Shown here one piece after another: positions 1-12,559 of a stretch of 64,000 nucleotides of DNA. The first letter of the stretch is position 1; each line of letters opens with the position of its first letter. The position numbers were made by a program, and so were the translations under genes. The notes below the pieces were generated by a model, which worked only from the letters and a program-made list of their open reading frames with translations, was not told the DNA's origin and searched no databases. The DNA is taken from positions 11,734,275 through 11,798,274 of the forward strand of contig NC_049984.1 of NCBI RefSeq assembly GCF_000003815.2. Direction: 5' to 3'. The stretch comes from Branchiostoma floridae (taxonomy: Eukaryota > Chordata > Leptocardii > Amphioxiformes > Branchiostomatidae).

Positions 1-3000
1 TTTCAATCACACATGGATTTCAAGTTCAAAGCGGTGAAAGCCTTGCTCGTGACTCTAAGGCACTGGCAGTATCTTTAGGATGGAATCCCATGTCTGGTTG
101 GAAACTGAGCCAATGCATGCATATTATTGGGGGCACTCAAGTACAAAGAAACGCATTTGTTTGAAATTCCGGCTTATACAACAAAAGAGGAAATGTTATC
201 GGTGGTTTTAACTTAAGTTACATTTTCACCGCGACCTAAAAAAAAAAAACACCGAAAACATTTACAGTAAAACCCTGCATAGCAAAATCTTGTATAGCAC
301 TTTAAATCGCAAACTTAAAACCACGGTGAACACTCGGTTTCTCTCTAAATCCCCGCGCACATTTTCCCTTTTACAGTAATACAGATATATACATTAATGC
401 AGCTTTAAACTTTGTATTTCTGACTCATCTATCTCATTAACTCTTTCACAAATCAACTAATATAGTATGTTAAATCTACTACTAGATTAACTATGTGCTA
501 GATCTACAGCGTTCTCTCTGATTTCGACAAACAGCAGTTCTGCATTCGCTAAGGTTTCCCTTCATCAATACCATTTAAGCGTCGTCCACAGCTATGGCGG
601 TGGTGTGCCCGTAGGCTGATTTACAAGCCAATGTTTAGAGTCCACCCTGAAAGCCGTGTGTATTTTACGCTATGGCTCAGACATACTGATGTGGTAGTCG
701 CAGTAAAAAGCCCCGAAGAGAGCTACGCGTGGCACTCCTGTATGCGATGGAGGCAGAAATGTTAAACCTGACTGCAGTGCCATTCCCCCGCCTAATTTCC
801 GTTGAGTATTAACTCGGTTCCTGTGTGATCCTTCAAATCAATATTATCACATCAACTAAACATGCCAAGAATAAAGTCAACTCTGTGAGGGAAAATATCC
901 CTCCCGCTGATGAAATTCACCAGCTCAGTTGTAAATGTTGGGTATGGTGCCTTTTTAGGCTCCTGCTGTTCCAACTTGTTATAAAACGGGCCCATGCTGT
1001 GGCTAAATCAACCATTCACTACTAGTTTTAATGTTAAACAGTCTCATCCTATTAGATATAGACAATATATCATGAAGTTAACAACATAAATGGGAAGCAG
1101 GTCTACATAAGATATTTTAGATGATAGTTTTATGTCGACTAAGAAATCATTTGCTCCACCTCAAATGATTCCGGATAAAGCAATAACATAATTAGTATGA
1201 TCACTATGATGTCTTCTAATATACGATCAATGGCAAAAGCCCAATATTCAACATTATTTTATGAAAGAATGGGTCACGTTTTTAGTTTCGTACGGATAAC
1301 CTCCAAACCCTCACGTCTTGCCTAAGTCTATAATCTCGCAGCTCCAATATAACTGACCATGTTGGCGCAATTGTCTGCGGTGTTTGTGTTTTAGAAGACC
1401 GTGCTCAACTTGCCATGAACCTGGTGAAGAAAATATTGTGTTTTGCTTAACTCCTAGGCCTAGGAAATTTAATGCTGTGTTTCCATTGGCATTGCGGTCC
1501 TGAAAAAATAGGGTCGTAAGTCAGGGATTTTCTTTCCTTTATTTATATTTCGCCATCAAAATAACTTTGTGTCAACATGAAGTCGACAGGAAGGGGGCCT
1601 ATGTGTGGGTGGTCTGTTTTTATGTCTTTTCTTCTGCAGTAGAACTAAGGAAGTAATTGGAAAACTGTGATGTCTGATCCATAAATCAGGTGCCCCTTGC
1701 TAGCGGCCGAACCAGAAACCTGCTTCGTAGTTTTTCAAGGATTGGCTGGTAAACCGGAAACACAGTTTTTACCGAGGCCTTATCTGCTTCTTGGTTGCGA
1801 AATACTGATACGGAGGAACGGTCATTCCTTACAATTTTTTTTTGTCCTGCACAACACAGTTGCACTGGGATTCCCTCCTGTTTTACTAATGAACCGCGGA
1901 TGTGGTAGCTAGGTTACGTGCAAGTGTATCCCGCAAGATAAGCTAGGAGGAAAACGTTTCACTACAAGACGTTTAAATCCCTGTCTCTGTTTGATGAAGT
2001 AGGACCCATGCGTTGGTCATCCGTTTGTAAATGGACTTTCCTAAATTAGCAAAATCAAACACAAGCGCAGCAAAGAGGTCATGACTAATATGGGCCAAGA
2101 TTTGTCCAATTAATGGTCAGATTGGTCCAAGGTCAGTGCAATTGCTGATAACAGCTTCCGTTAGATTCTATTAAATACTACTCATATACTACCGACCAAC
2201 TTCTTTTGGGTCCCCTTTAAAAAGTAGGAACCTTGTAAACGTGTATTGGGGAACCGTAAACTCTATGGTGAGGCGGAAGAAGTGAATTATTTCGGGTCCT
2301 TTGATCCATTCATTGCTCAAGAATAGATTTCATGGTCTTGGGTCGTGGGCCATGCTTGGTTCAAGAAAGAAGCGATTTACATCCAATTAATTTTGCATAG
2401 GAGTCCCTGGAGATGACTTTGAACTTGTAAGATGGAGATAGACTCTCTAACATGGCTGAAAATACTTAAGAGGCAACCGAATTTTCAGCAACCTTGTACT
2501 ACGTATCCACGAAATCCATCAACAGTGATCTCTTTTAAACCTGTACGCTAAACGGCTCAAGGCTTTTCAAGTTCAGTTCCAACAGTCCCGCTTCTTGGTA
2601 ATGGGTTCATATTAAGATCTACCTTAATCCAAGAGATTCTCATAGAGACGTGCCTCGCAAATTAATAAACTTCATTAACAATCACTCATTAGAAGAGTAG
2701 GTACATTATAGGACAACGTGGTAACTTTGTAAACGATGATCTTCTGGAGATTAGTGGCGTCCATATTAGTTCATACCCGTTTCGAAGCATACATTACAAG
2801 GTGAGTTTAGTCGGCATATGGTAAGGCACATTAGGGTGAATGCCAACAGTCTAGACGACTTATTGGCTGATTGTCAAAATGTACAATCTGTTTCCTTCAG
2901 GTGAGCTATGATGTGGCAGTTTAAAATGTGATCTGATAGAAATTCTTCTCTTAGGTATAATCTTTAAGAAGACTACAAAAGAGATTGACAACCAGGAGAT

Positions 3001-3283
3001 GAAAATAAAGCACTTCATCATCTTCCCTTAACCGGTATGAATAGAGTTTTCTCGTCATGAAAGACGCAAAATTTCTATGTGCTACAAACTGACGACTTGA
3101 GTTATGGAACTTTATAGAAGTTCAAGTACATTGTCACAAATATTCCGAAAAATAATCATTAATAAGCTGGAAATGGCAACAACAAAGGACATATTAATCC
3201 GCTACGTACGTTCCAAATCTAAAATACACACATGTTTGTGTTCATATGTATAATTCCAAATAAGACAATATTATGTCACATAC
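1..3283. other. No exon seen; presumed intron 2 of the unidentified gene
   Basis: Because exon 2 ends at a phase-1 donor, the following sequence to the left edge is probably intron. I found only short chance frames (for example at 825-1025 and 1697-1912), no recognisable domain and no clear SINE or MITE. Confidence 0.4.
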
Positions 3284-3447
3284 CTTCCCAGTTAGGCCTC
3301 AACCAATAGAAATAGCCTTCCGGCAGGACAAACATTGGCTCTTCCATACTGTTCTGTAGTGACGATGGCCCCATGGTCGGGTTGTAACCCATTGTGCGAT
3401 TAGCTCCCGGAAAGGGCGGTACTGTTGGCATGTATCTGATGTAGTTT
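3284..3447 (-). CDS. Exon 2 of the unidentified signal-peptide gene
   Basis: The 164-bp exon has acceptor CCGTTCTTCTAG and donor GAAG/GTATGTG. Only the frame demanded by exon 1 (phase 2 entry) is open through to the donor with a protein-like, proline/methionine-rich sequence. A competing ATG-started frame over the same bases (3299-3505) ends in a stop inside the exon and is treated as a shadow. Confidence 0.5.
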
Positions 3448-3991
3448 CTAGAAGAACGGAGATGTGCGTGTTGAGATTGCTGTCAAAATCAAAAGCAACA
3501 TTCATAATATCTCATGGATAATAGCAACTCGGTATCTGCACTGCTCAAGGGTTTTGATTGACAGATGAAGAGTTGAAATGAATACTTGTCTTTTGTAGAT
3601 CAGAGGCTGATGATGAATATCATAAAATCCGTGTTCGGGGACAGTGAGTCTATTTCATCATTGTTCAAGGATAGAAATCGGCCAGATTGCATTTTTTCTA
3701 GGAGCTAATTAACCGTCTAATGGCGTTGGTAGAGGCTGCTGATTAAAGATGGGATGTCAAAAAATATTCCTTACCCAACCACTATTGCCGGTAATAAGTT
3801 GGGAAAGAATCTTTAAATAGCTCACATATTCTAGGAGCACTAAACTCTCACATTATTGTTATATTAGTCGAGAGAAGCTTTTTCACTTACGTTCTGTTGT
3901 TATTCTCAGCCTGGTATTGTTCGGAAGTCCTGGTGTGAATGGAAAGTAAAGCAGCGAGGATTGGCAAGGCAGCCCGGATGTCTCCGTCCAT
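3284..3991 (-). CDS. Unidentified signal-peptide protein, first two exons (3' part beyond left edge)
   Basis: Seen: an ATG at 3991 in the strong context CAGCACCATGG opens 33 codons plus 2 bases, ending at a GTAAGTG donor (exon 3891-3991). A 443-bp intron ends in a pyrimidine-rich TTCTAG acceptor. The second exon (3284-3447) supplies 1 base, 54 codons and 1 base, then a GTATGTG donor. The phases match exactly. The N-terminus MDGDIRAALPILAALLSIHT has a hydrophobic core like a signal peptide. It is followed by a polar region with N-R-T sequons at the NNNRT junction and GANRTMGYNP, then EEPMFVLPEGYFYWLRPNWE. Inferred: a secreted or type I/GPCR-like surface protein. I do not recognise the family. 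The gene continues to the left; I saw no further exon in 1-3283. Confidence 0.5.
3891..3991 (-). CDS. Exon 1 of the unidentified signal-peptide gene
   Basis: The coding part is 101 bp from ATG to a GTAAGTG donor. The start was chosen for its near-ideal CACCATGG context and because it is the first residue before the hydrophobic core (AALPILAALLSI). The 5'UTR extends to higher coordinates by an unknown length; no minus-strand TATA box is obvious. Confidence 0.5.
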
Positions 3992-4706
3992 GGTGCTGAA
4001 CAATGAGGAGTGCTTATCTTCAGAAGATGCCCACTAGGAAAATTCCACACAAGTCGTCAGATGGCTCAAAGACCAGCATCCTTTCAGCATCCTTTATGTT
4101 GAGAAAGGAAAGCACAGATAAGGAAAAAGAAGAAGACAAAACCGCATCAAACGCGTTGCTGAAATGGCTATCTACGGGCGTTGGTTCAGCTCGGTGTCTC
4201 TTCCTATCTTGTGTCTACCCAGTATGAGTTACGGGAACGTGCGTCGTCCAGAGCACCTGTCTTGTGATCATTTCCTCTTTCGAATGGCCTGCCGGGATCA
4301 ACTACTCCGTCGAGTGCCTGAATGCATAATCATGCAAATGAGCACGGCGACGGTTTAGAATTGAGCTGCATGATTACCGATAGAGAGCACAGCGCTTGTG
4401 TGGATTATGACATCCTCTGTAGTTCTTGATCAGGCGTGGTAACAAGATCTAGATGATGTTAGGGCTGTGTCTCTACACACAGCAGCCACTTATCATTTCA
4501 AAAGCTTCCTTACCTTCTGTATTCAACTGAAATTAATGACGAACCTTTCTCTAAACCCTCTTTACCTTTTAGTCAAATTGGCTGCTGATTTGAGCGTAGG
4601 TACAGTGACATCTATTTTCCTGCCATCACATGGTACAGTGATGTATACCTCAAATGGGAAATGCTTGTTCTGTCCTGAGAAGGGCACGGCGCAGTAGAGG
4701 CTAGTG
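3992..4706. other. Upstream region between the signal-peptide gene and the TATA-led ORF
   Basis: If both neighbours are real, they are divergent and this 0.7 kb would be a shared promoter region and 5'UTR. It contains no recognised repeat. Short frames here (4003-4227, 4467-4697) lack supporting features. Confidence 0.3.
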
Positions 4707-4715
4707 TATAAAAAG
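4707..4715 (+). promoter_or_regulatory. TATA-box-like TATAAAAAG
   Basis: TATAAAAAGGGCGGAGG is a strong plus-strand match to the TATA consensus followed by a GC element. It sits 20-28 bp before the open frame at 4735. It points away from the signal-peptide gene, which is transcribed in the opposite direction. Function is inferred from sequence alone. Confidence 0.35.
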
Positions 4716-4764
4716 GGCGGAGGCTGCGGTAAATATGTGGTGGTTTAATTTCCGTCAAATAATC

Positions 4765-5100
4765 ATGAGCACACACCAAAGTGACACCGTATTTGTCGAC
4801 ACAGAACATCACGTGACTGCTCAACAATTAGAAGGCGGTGTGGGACAAACAGGGCTTGAGGATTTATCTCTCAATGTGTGTCTAGGTCATCGATCCAAGA
4901 CATCTCAAGAATTCCCATCTCAAAAGGGACGAATTGGATGGAGATTACTAGAACTAACATCCGCATCCACCATGTTAAATAAAGATAGATATGAAACGCG
5001 GTTCTTAATTAAGAAAGGCCATATTGATTTATTAATTCTAATCAATTTTCAAAGTCACCGTGTGTCTTGCGTCATTCCAATTCCAAAAAATAGTAAGTAA
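4765..5100 (+). CDS. Candidate small orphan ORF (111 codons)
   Basis: The open frame can start at 4735 (121 codons) or at the in-frame ATG 4765. I prefer 4765 because a start site 25-30 bp after the TATA box would leave little or no leader for the first ATG. It ends at 5100, and an AATAAA occurs at 5388-5393. The product starts MSTHQSDTVFVDTEHHV, is polar and has no signal peptide, membrane helix or known motif. The length is only mildly greater than expected by chance. The TATA box, ORF and poly(A) signal together make it a candidate, not a called gene. Confidence 0.2.
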   Translation: MSTHQSDTVFVDTEHHVTAQQLEGGVGQTGLEDLSLNVCLGHRSKTSQEFPSQKGRIGWRLLELTSASTMLNKDRYETRFLIKKGHIDLLILINFQSHRVSCVIPIPKNSK

Positions 5101-5589
5101 TCTTTCGGAGTAAATTAGCGTCCCACCTACTCCTTCACATGATCTAATTTCCTCTGCTTGTCAATAGTAAGTATGGGATACTCTGCGGACAACACACACC
5201 CTGAATCACTGCATCATGGATTGCGTTTTCAGGGCGTGTTTTGATTACATGGCACCGTTTAAGAAAAAGCTCTTTATGATTAATGGTGGGGATAATTAAC
5301 CTTCTGCCTGCTGCCTATACCCACAATCAGTGGAATATTTGTAGCCAAAATACTTACCTCGGGATGTTAAACCTTAAAAACAATAACAATAAATCAGGTA
5401 CATTCATCATGTCATTAGCATGTAAAGTTGATTTGGTAGAGGTAGCCTTGCCCTAATAGACCTGCGGAGTAAATCCCAAATTGGTGATCAAGCATAAGAG
5501 GTTTCACTAGGTTATAGCAACTTTGGGCATTGATTCCCTGGTGCAATGACCTTGTGCTTCGTGCACTAACTGTTGCAGGTGGCTTTGAA

Positions 5590-5720
5590 TACCACGGTGG
5601 CACAGTGGCTTTGTGATTACAGTTGTTGACTTAGAACCTACAGGTACTACGTTAGGATTTCTGACTGGTTCCGATCTTGTGCCATTGGGAAAGGTACTAA
5701 AATCTAATAGCTTAAACAAT
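5590..5720 (+). repeat. Decayed tRNA-derived SINE fragment
   Basis: A box-like TGGCACAGTGGC is at 5598-5609. It is followed about 85 bp later by TTGTGCCATTGGGAAAGGTA, a variant of the GTGCCCTTGGGAAAGGCACT motif found after the tRNA-like head in other SINE copies here. The B box is worn. No target-site duplication seen. Confidence 0.45.
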
Positions 5721-8108
5721 GCAGTTGTAAGTGAGTACGCTAGCTTTAGCTGGGGACTTCCCTGGGACAGAACGTAGGCCCTGTGTCGGAGGAAACCCAC
5801 ACGTGAAGCATGTTAAAACCCGACACACTTATCGGAGAGAGTAGAAGTAGAAGTAAAATCTGTCCAGATATACAGTTTGTACAAACCTAGTGTGTTATAC
5901 AGTGAGACTTTTTACCGAGTATGTAACACAAACAAAAGGAATCAACAAATAAACCTTGTAACGAATGACTATCCACTTTATCCTCCCACTGCTTGCCCAT
6001 GACATCACCACCAACATTTCTGGTAAGCAAGGAATTCCAGAAAGGGCAACGTGCCAATGACCTTAATTAACCCCCCTCCCAGTGATTACCCTGTGCATTC
6101 GAGAGGTAAACGCACGCTGGCTGTTGCATCATCTGACGGTCAATGACCTCCTCACTGGAGAGGATGGGACTCTGGTTAGAAGTTGAAAGTCCCAGGCTCA
6201 GAGAGTTCCACTTCAATTTACGTCAATGGGAAGTTCAGCAAATGATCAATTACCTTAATGATCTCCTGGGAGAATGAAAAATGTATTTACATAGATGTAC
6301 CTGGAGATATACGTAACGTAAGAGCTGCCTGCTGCCCTTATAACGTCACCTTTTAAGTAGAGGTTTGCCAGGTCAATTACAATGCCGGTTCTCCACTGGG
6401 ATGCATGCCAATGCCCATTGGCACGGAATGGCCGTGAAAGCTTACAAAGTATAGTGAGTATCATACAAACCTAAAGCATATTGACACACGGAAGAAAAGT
6501 CTACGTAGGTGGTGAAAAACAAGAATAGGATTGGGCCCCGGCAGCCTTTTAACTGATTTGCTTTATAAGCCTTTCAAAGTGCATTTGGAAGGATGATGGC
6601 GTGAAAGAGTCTTAGAGTATGTATGGTAATGCATGATTGATTAAATCCTATCTATTTCAGTCAGGCTGCTTGTTCAAGTAGATCAGCCGCCATTGACATT
6701 TGTTGGTATTTTCATGCTCACAGTACAAGTTTACTGTGAAGATGTTTGCATCATTCATGTAACGTCACACCATCCCAATGCTGCAATATTGTGAGATTAT
6801 TCAGACACATCACCTTATCAAGATATCTGAACCCAGTCCATGTATTAAGCCACGCCATTACACGGAAATCGGATACAAATAGCGTTAGAGAAGACTGGAA
6901 ATTCCAATAAAACGCGAGTGATCTTCTCAGATTATCAATGCCGATGTTGCACAATCGTGGGGTGCAACAAATCACAATCTATTCCCACTAAAGCTATCAG
7001 AGTGTCTGATAGTTGTCAGTCGTGACCTTTACCCTCCTTTTAATCCTTCCTCACTGTGCAGTGACGTAAATGTTATCTACTTTAATTTAACGATTCCATT
7101 AATGGCTGCATCCAATTAAAAGTGACTACAATTTCTACATGCACAAACCAGAAATTGGCACTTGGGGCGTTAGTTGGGGTGTATAAAGAGCTTCACTGAT
7201 GAGCATTGTCTTCCCTGAATCAATCTCTTAAGGGCGTTAAGACGTCACATCCGTGCGGTGACGTGCACAAGAGGGAATTCTGCACCAGGTCGTGGTCTGA
7301 TATATACAAATTTGTTGAGATATCAATTATCATAATCTTCTTCGTGATTTGTAGTTTCATTTGAAATTTTTGTCTTCTCTCAAGGTGTAACTAAAGCAAT
7401 AGATTTAGCTTGTGGATGTTGCGGTTATCCAAGCTTCGGTTCATATCTAGTGAATAATTAAAAAGCGTATTAATACGCGATATCTCAACAATTGATAGCA
7501 AAGCGGCAGGTAGTAACCATGAGCATCCAACCCCTGCATCATAACATTGGGTTATAACTGTAAAACAGTCTCACAGTTCAGCTCCTGGTTTCAACTAGTC
7601 AGTAACTGGGGGACCCCGGTTTAATCCTGGGTAGGGCATCTTGGTCATGCACCCGCCAATTGGAAGGGGCGTAGAAAAGGGGTCTCGTGTATAAGGAGAT
7701 GCCTCGATCACATAACACAGGCATATATGTGACTGATAGAGACACCATTAAGTAACAAGTGTTCTTATAATACATGTACATTAGATGCAACGGTCTCATG
7801 CCATAACAGTTAACTGATGCCCTCCACCCAGCATAATGATCATCAAGAACTTCATCGTACCTCAGCAACAAAACGATTTTTAAGCCCAGGTTAATGGCGT
7901 TAATGTCCCCAGGTGGCCATCTGCGATTGAGTACACAGTACATGATGCATAGGTGTATTATGAATTTGCGGTTCCATCAGTCATGTATGAAGAAGTGAAT
8001 CATACATCATGCAGACTATCAACCATTGACGGCAGCACTCTAGATCTACTGCCTGAGGACCATCACGCCCTCATGATGAGTACGATGAAGGTTGATGTTA
8101 CAAGGTAA

Positions 8109-8190
8109 CAGTTACTCGGTCAACTGGACAGATTTGGGAAACGTTTCAGGTGCAGTAGTATCCATTACCTTTTGTCAGTGACTGAATCGC
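8109..8190 (+). repeat. Fragment of a dispersed foldback repeat (GTCAGTGACTGAA family)
   Basis: GTTACTCGGTCAACTGGACA leads to TTTTGTCAGTGACTGAATCG about 80 bp later. The same order of motifs is found at 21093-21186 and in the left arm of the palindromic copy at 37635-37865. Confidence 0.6.
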
Positions 8191-9368
8191 TGGAGGGGTC
8201 GGCCGCCCTACATTCCTGTTGCCGACACCTCACATATATCATTCCGTGAAGCTCAGATAATAACCCACTGGAGGACAATCACGTTGTGACCTCGCTGCCA
8301 CCCAAATTTCATTCGTGTAACCATTGATTTTAAGATTGGACCATCATGTAAAATTTTAAAAGTACGACTTGAAGACAAGAAAAGACAAGACAAGAAGCGT
8401 TAAAATCGCTTTTGTCTATGAAATTTGTTCTGAAACTTTTTTGATGTTAAAAATTGCCATAAAAAGGCCATAAAATTGTCACAGTTACTACATCATACAA
8501 TAGCACTGCTTTGTTGCACATTGACCTGAAAAATGTCACATTCGGCAAGATAGTCTCACTTTTTACATCACTATTCATTATCAAATTGTAGTAAATGATA
8601 ATTCAAAGGTAAAAAAACAGAAGCCTGAGAAGAATGGTTAAACGTCGAAATGAAGTCAAATTCCCTTTGATGATAAATACGTATTTCTATGAATATCTTG
8701 CAAAAGAAATCGTTATAAAAGAAAAAAAGTTGAACGTCATCAAATGTCTTCGTAGCCCTTTTATGCTATTGGTTAAAGTTCAGTTTATCAAAGTCGGCAT
8801 CATCCCATGTAGAAATGTGTGATGTAATGATATGCATGTGCGAGATAATCAAGGAATTGGCTAAATTCAACCTCGTTTCCGCATGTCAACAACATAAATC
8901 AAACATGACAGTTTGAAACTCCGATTATGCATTATTGTCACTACTGATTTATTGTGCGCCGTCGTGCTTATCTTTTTGTAATTACATGATATTCTATTTC
9001 ATAGCTGATTGTGACACAGTGATGTTTTCAAAATGATATTGCGGTGGATTCATGCAGAAAGTATGGTTCTTGATTTTCTTTTCTTTATATACAGGCCATG
9101 ACAATAAGGCAGGAGTACAACAACAATACTATAAGAATGTGATGTCTTAGTACATCTGCAATGGCTATTGTATACTCGCATGTACAGTTTCAACGTCTTC
9201 TGCATGCCATCTAAGAACAGCTGTATGTGTATGGAAAGGTAGACGTTGTGATACGTGATTTATCTAATAAGGAATATGAATTCTGTGCTATATTGGTATC
9301 GGTATGGTTACTTATAGCAACAATATGAAGCGGTATTGGACTTCCTAAATGTATGTGGAAATCCAGCT

Positions 9369-9405
9369 CGTTCATAATCAGTTTTGTTCGTTCATAATCA
9401 GTTTG
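9369..9405 (+). repeat. 20-bp tandem repeat, about two copies
   Basis: CGTTCATAATCAGTTTTGTT is followed directly by CGTTCATAATCAGTTTG. It looks like a simple local duplication in intergenic DNA. Confidence 0.8.
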
Positions 9406-11429
9406 TCCCACCTAGACGCCAAAAAAGCTCATATCTCAACAAACGTCAGGAATAATCAATGCTAGTTTTTACGTTGTGCAAACATAGACGCTTCATCGTG
9501 TAACTGGTATTGTCTTCGCTTAAGCAAAGGTGACGTTTGCAAAGCATAACTAATCACTGCCGCAACATCATAATTGTCTTTTATGCAAGGAGCTTTTGTG
9601 AAAGTTAACAATAGCCCAATTGTTATCATACAAAAGGTGCAGAAATATCTATGAAGTAATACATGCTCTGCAAACGGAACACAATAGTATTTTATTACGA
9701 GACTATAGATAACATTGGAGTTCAGTAACCAAATGCAAAAAATGTAGTCATCACTACAAAAACAAGAGACGTTGTGATGATAAATAAATAAAAATGTACC
9801 CACCTTGAAATAAACCATCATTTCAAATATGATTCAATCTTCTTTGTTGGCTTGGAGCAACCTCTGTGTTTTCATGCATGGCGGTTGTATCCTCAAAGCT
9901 CCTTCATAAAGGAAGACACACAAAAATTAATTGCTAATGCTAAGGATATGAGAATGAGATACAAAATCAAATCACCTAAGCTCTGGGCAAGACTCGATAA
10001 ATCTTTACCCATAACGATCGTGGTAGAATCGGCACAATCAACAGAAAGAATCTTAAGAGGTAGGACGTGCCGTCCTAAGCTTATGCCATTTTTGCTAAAG
10101 ATAAGGAACGCATGTATGCGTCTAAAGCATGAGGAGTTATCTCCTATCTATTGCGTTCTCAGATTGACAGTAACCTCAAAAACCTTTCTAATCCATCATT
10201 AGGAACTGGATCGATAACATCTATTCACTAATTAGTACCTGGTGGGTAGCTAATTCCCAAATTGTTCCGGCTGAGGTACGGCCATTGAAAAGCTAATAAG
10301 TCAAGCTTTATCAGTCTTAAGTCATGCAGTATCTATTAGATCATACGTATTCTTTCCCATGTGCTCATTTTACATGTTCTTTCAGCTGTAACGTAGTCAT
10401 CCATAAGAGGGTGTTTTATTATCAATTTCTCAAAGTGGATTTTAATCCTATACTTAATTTGCCACATTAACAACATCGATCAGAAAAACACACAATGCAC
10501 ATAAAGAGTAAAGTCACCCTCTATAATCAACCATGACATCGATTGTAGTCACTGAATGTAGACCTTTTCCCATCAGTAATTAAAATAATTTTTCATGTGA
10601 TATCAATGACTCAGGGCAACTGATTAATAATATCCTCTCTTGATACCTTTCGACCGGTCCCAATGATATGACTGCTACCATTGGAAGCGGACTTCAGTTT
10701 ACTTCATTTAATTGCATTCATTGCTGAAGTACAAAGTGAATGTTTCAGAGCTACTGCGAATTTCAAGAATGTTATGAATGTTCAGTATTTTTGCATTTAA
10801 TTGCATTACCTTTATCACCGATGACTTCTGGACTTACGGGATATGGTCAGCTAATTGTGCACTTCCGTCAGATATAGCACCGTAAGTCAGTAATACCTGC
10901 ATTCAGCGTTTCATTTTCAAATAGCTGATGTACAGAATATCTAATGTACAGCAGCACGTATTACATCATTTTAGATACGCTATTAACATCCATTAATCAT
11001 ATTTGCAATATCAGGGATTAACTTCTCAGATGGATGACACAATGATGTCCTCGTCAGCAGTTTCCCTGCACGGTGGTGTTATCGGCTGTACCACAAATCT
11101 GACATTTAAGCCGATACACATGACTCTATGATTCATTTCCATTCGCTAATGTTTCACTCATTCCATATTAAAAACTAAATCCCATGAAAAATAGTGGTAT
11201 TTCTATAATGGTGCCTGCGTATGCGTCATGCGTATGGCATAAATAGCGACAAGCAGTCCGGAAATATATTCGAAGGTACGGTCCAGAAAACAGCAGCAAT
11301 ATCGTTTGTCACTTTACATTATTACAAAGACGAACACACATCTACAACATTCAACGAGAGTAGAAAACGATATATACACTGGTGCTTGAAGGCCTATGAA
11401 ATGTGCATGTCCGCTCGGAAAGAAAGAAG

Positions 11430-11560
11430 TCATGGAAAATTGCATTGGATTGACATCATCACAAGCAATAGGTCCTGGGTTCGATTCTGCGACATGACCG
11501 ATAGTGTGCCCTTGGGAAAGGCATTTTTGATTACTTTAATCACTTAATGGTGGACTGACG
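11430..11560 (+). repeat. Decayed tRNA-derived SINE fragment
   Basis: A B-box-like GGGTTCGATTC lies at 11477-11487. It is followed by GTGTGCCCTTGGGAAAGGCA, the motif shared with other SINE copies in the window. The open frame at 11221-11547 runs through it and is therefore not called. Confidence 0.55.
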
Positions 11561-12335
11561 CCCGACTGACCTCCCGGCTAATCCGGTGTTTAAATTGCCG
11601 AATCATGTCCTAACAATGAGGAGGACCAAGGACGTTATATAAGAAGGCTTCTTGGGAGGACACACACTGATTGCACTAGTTGCACATTTCCGATTAAGAT
11701 CAGCATTTATTAAACGGCTGTTATACGTTTACAGTAACCGCATTTGTTGTCATATCTAATTGTTTATTCAAACATGTCCCGACTAAAAACGTTTTGTACA
11801 AAATTGCCATATACATAGATAACCTTGACCAATCAGAGGTCCCCATTCCACATTGGCTACGGTGCCTCATTGGATTCGCTCACTCGGCGTTATTTTTACG
11901 GTCATAACCGTTTCTGTGACATCATATACACCTGGGGCGGTTTATTAACTTTTAATTAGCAATCACCATAAAAGCCACCTTTGATAGAGTATTGCCTTCT
12001 CTGAGATTGCAGGAACAGATGACGAGTATGTGTACGTGTTAAAGGATAGGTAATTACATTTTGATTAGGCCATTTATACCTGCGTCATCAAACCTAATAG
12101 TTTTTCAATTACAGATCTGAATGTCATAAAACATTAAGAATTGATTGGAAACTAATGGGGGAAGTGACAAGGATAAATGTAAAGGTTATAGTGATGCGTA
12201 GTTGATGATCCTAGGAAGAGCCCTACATCCCTGCTCGCGATCTAATCTACGTTTAAGCCATTCTTTTTCTCATTCGTCGGGAGAGAATACTATTGATTGC
12301 TTCCTCTTCTCCCTCAGCAAATTGTCTGTTTTGGA

Positions 12336-12420
12336 CCACAACTGGATAAAAAAAGTGGAGATTTACTTCCGGACAACTCGAAACGTCCAGTAGTATATCT
12401 CATCTTTTATCCAGTTGTGG
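12336..12420. repeat. Short inverted repeat, 16-bp arms
   Basis: CCACAACTGGATAAAA at 12336-12351 is the exact reverse complement of TTTTATCCAGTTGTGG at 12405-12420, with a 53-bp spacer. It may be the core of a worn foldback element. Confidence 0.7.
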
Positions 12421-12482
12421 AGATTGAAGTGTTTTTGAATATTGTATATATTATATAGAGATGCCTAACCTTCATAAACGCG

Positions 12483-12510
12483 TTTGTTTGTTTGTTTGTT
12501 TGTTTATTTG
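12483..12510 (+). repeat. (TTTG)n microsatellite
   Basis: There are about six copies of GTTT with one interruption near the end, in intergenic DNA. Confidence 0.8.
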
Positions 12511-12559
12511 TTTATATCACATACCCGGTAAGACGCTACATGGCACAGAACACCGGGTT

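Larger units (their letters stand above)
5800..11400. other. Intergenic stretch without recognised genes
   Basis: I see no exon that I can defend. It contains a foldback-family fragment (8109-8190), a 20-bp tandem repeat (9369-9405), a SINE-like scrap around 7600-7720 with a B-box-like GGTTTAATCCTGG, and a TATA-like TATAAAG at 7183 without a convincing ORF behind it. The frames at 7599-7943, 9462-9821 and 9852-10202 show no domain or splice support. Confidence 0.5.

Noticed and set aside
3299-3505. 68-codon minus-strand frame starting MNVAFDFDSNLNT
   Set aside because: It overlaps exon 2 of the signal-peptide gene in another frame, starts inside the intron and ends in a stop before the donor.
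4735-4764. ATG at 4735 as start of the candidate ORF
   Set aside because: It lies only about 20 bp after the TATA box, at or before the expected transcription start; the in-frame ATG at 4765 is more plausible.
7599-7943. 114-codon minus-strand frame
   Set aside because: It crosses a SINE-like scrap and has no domain or splice support.
9852-10202. 116-codon plus-strand frame
   Set aside because: It has no motif, no promoter-like sequence, no splice support and an ordinary length for chance.
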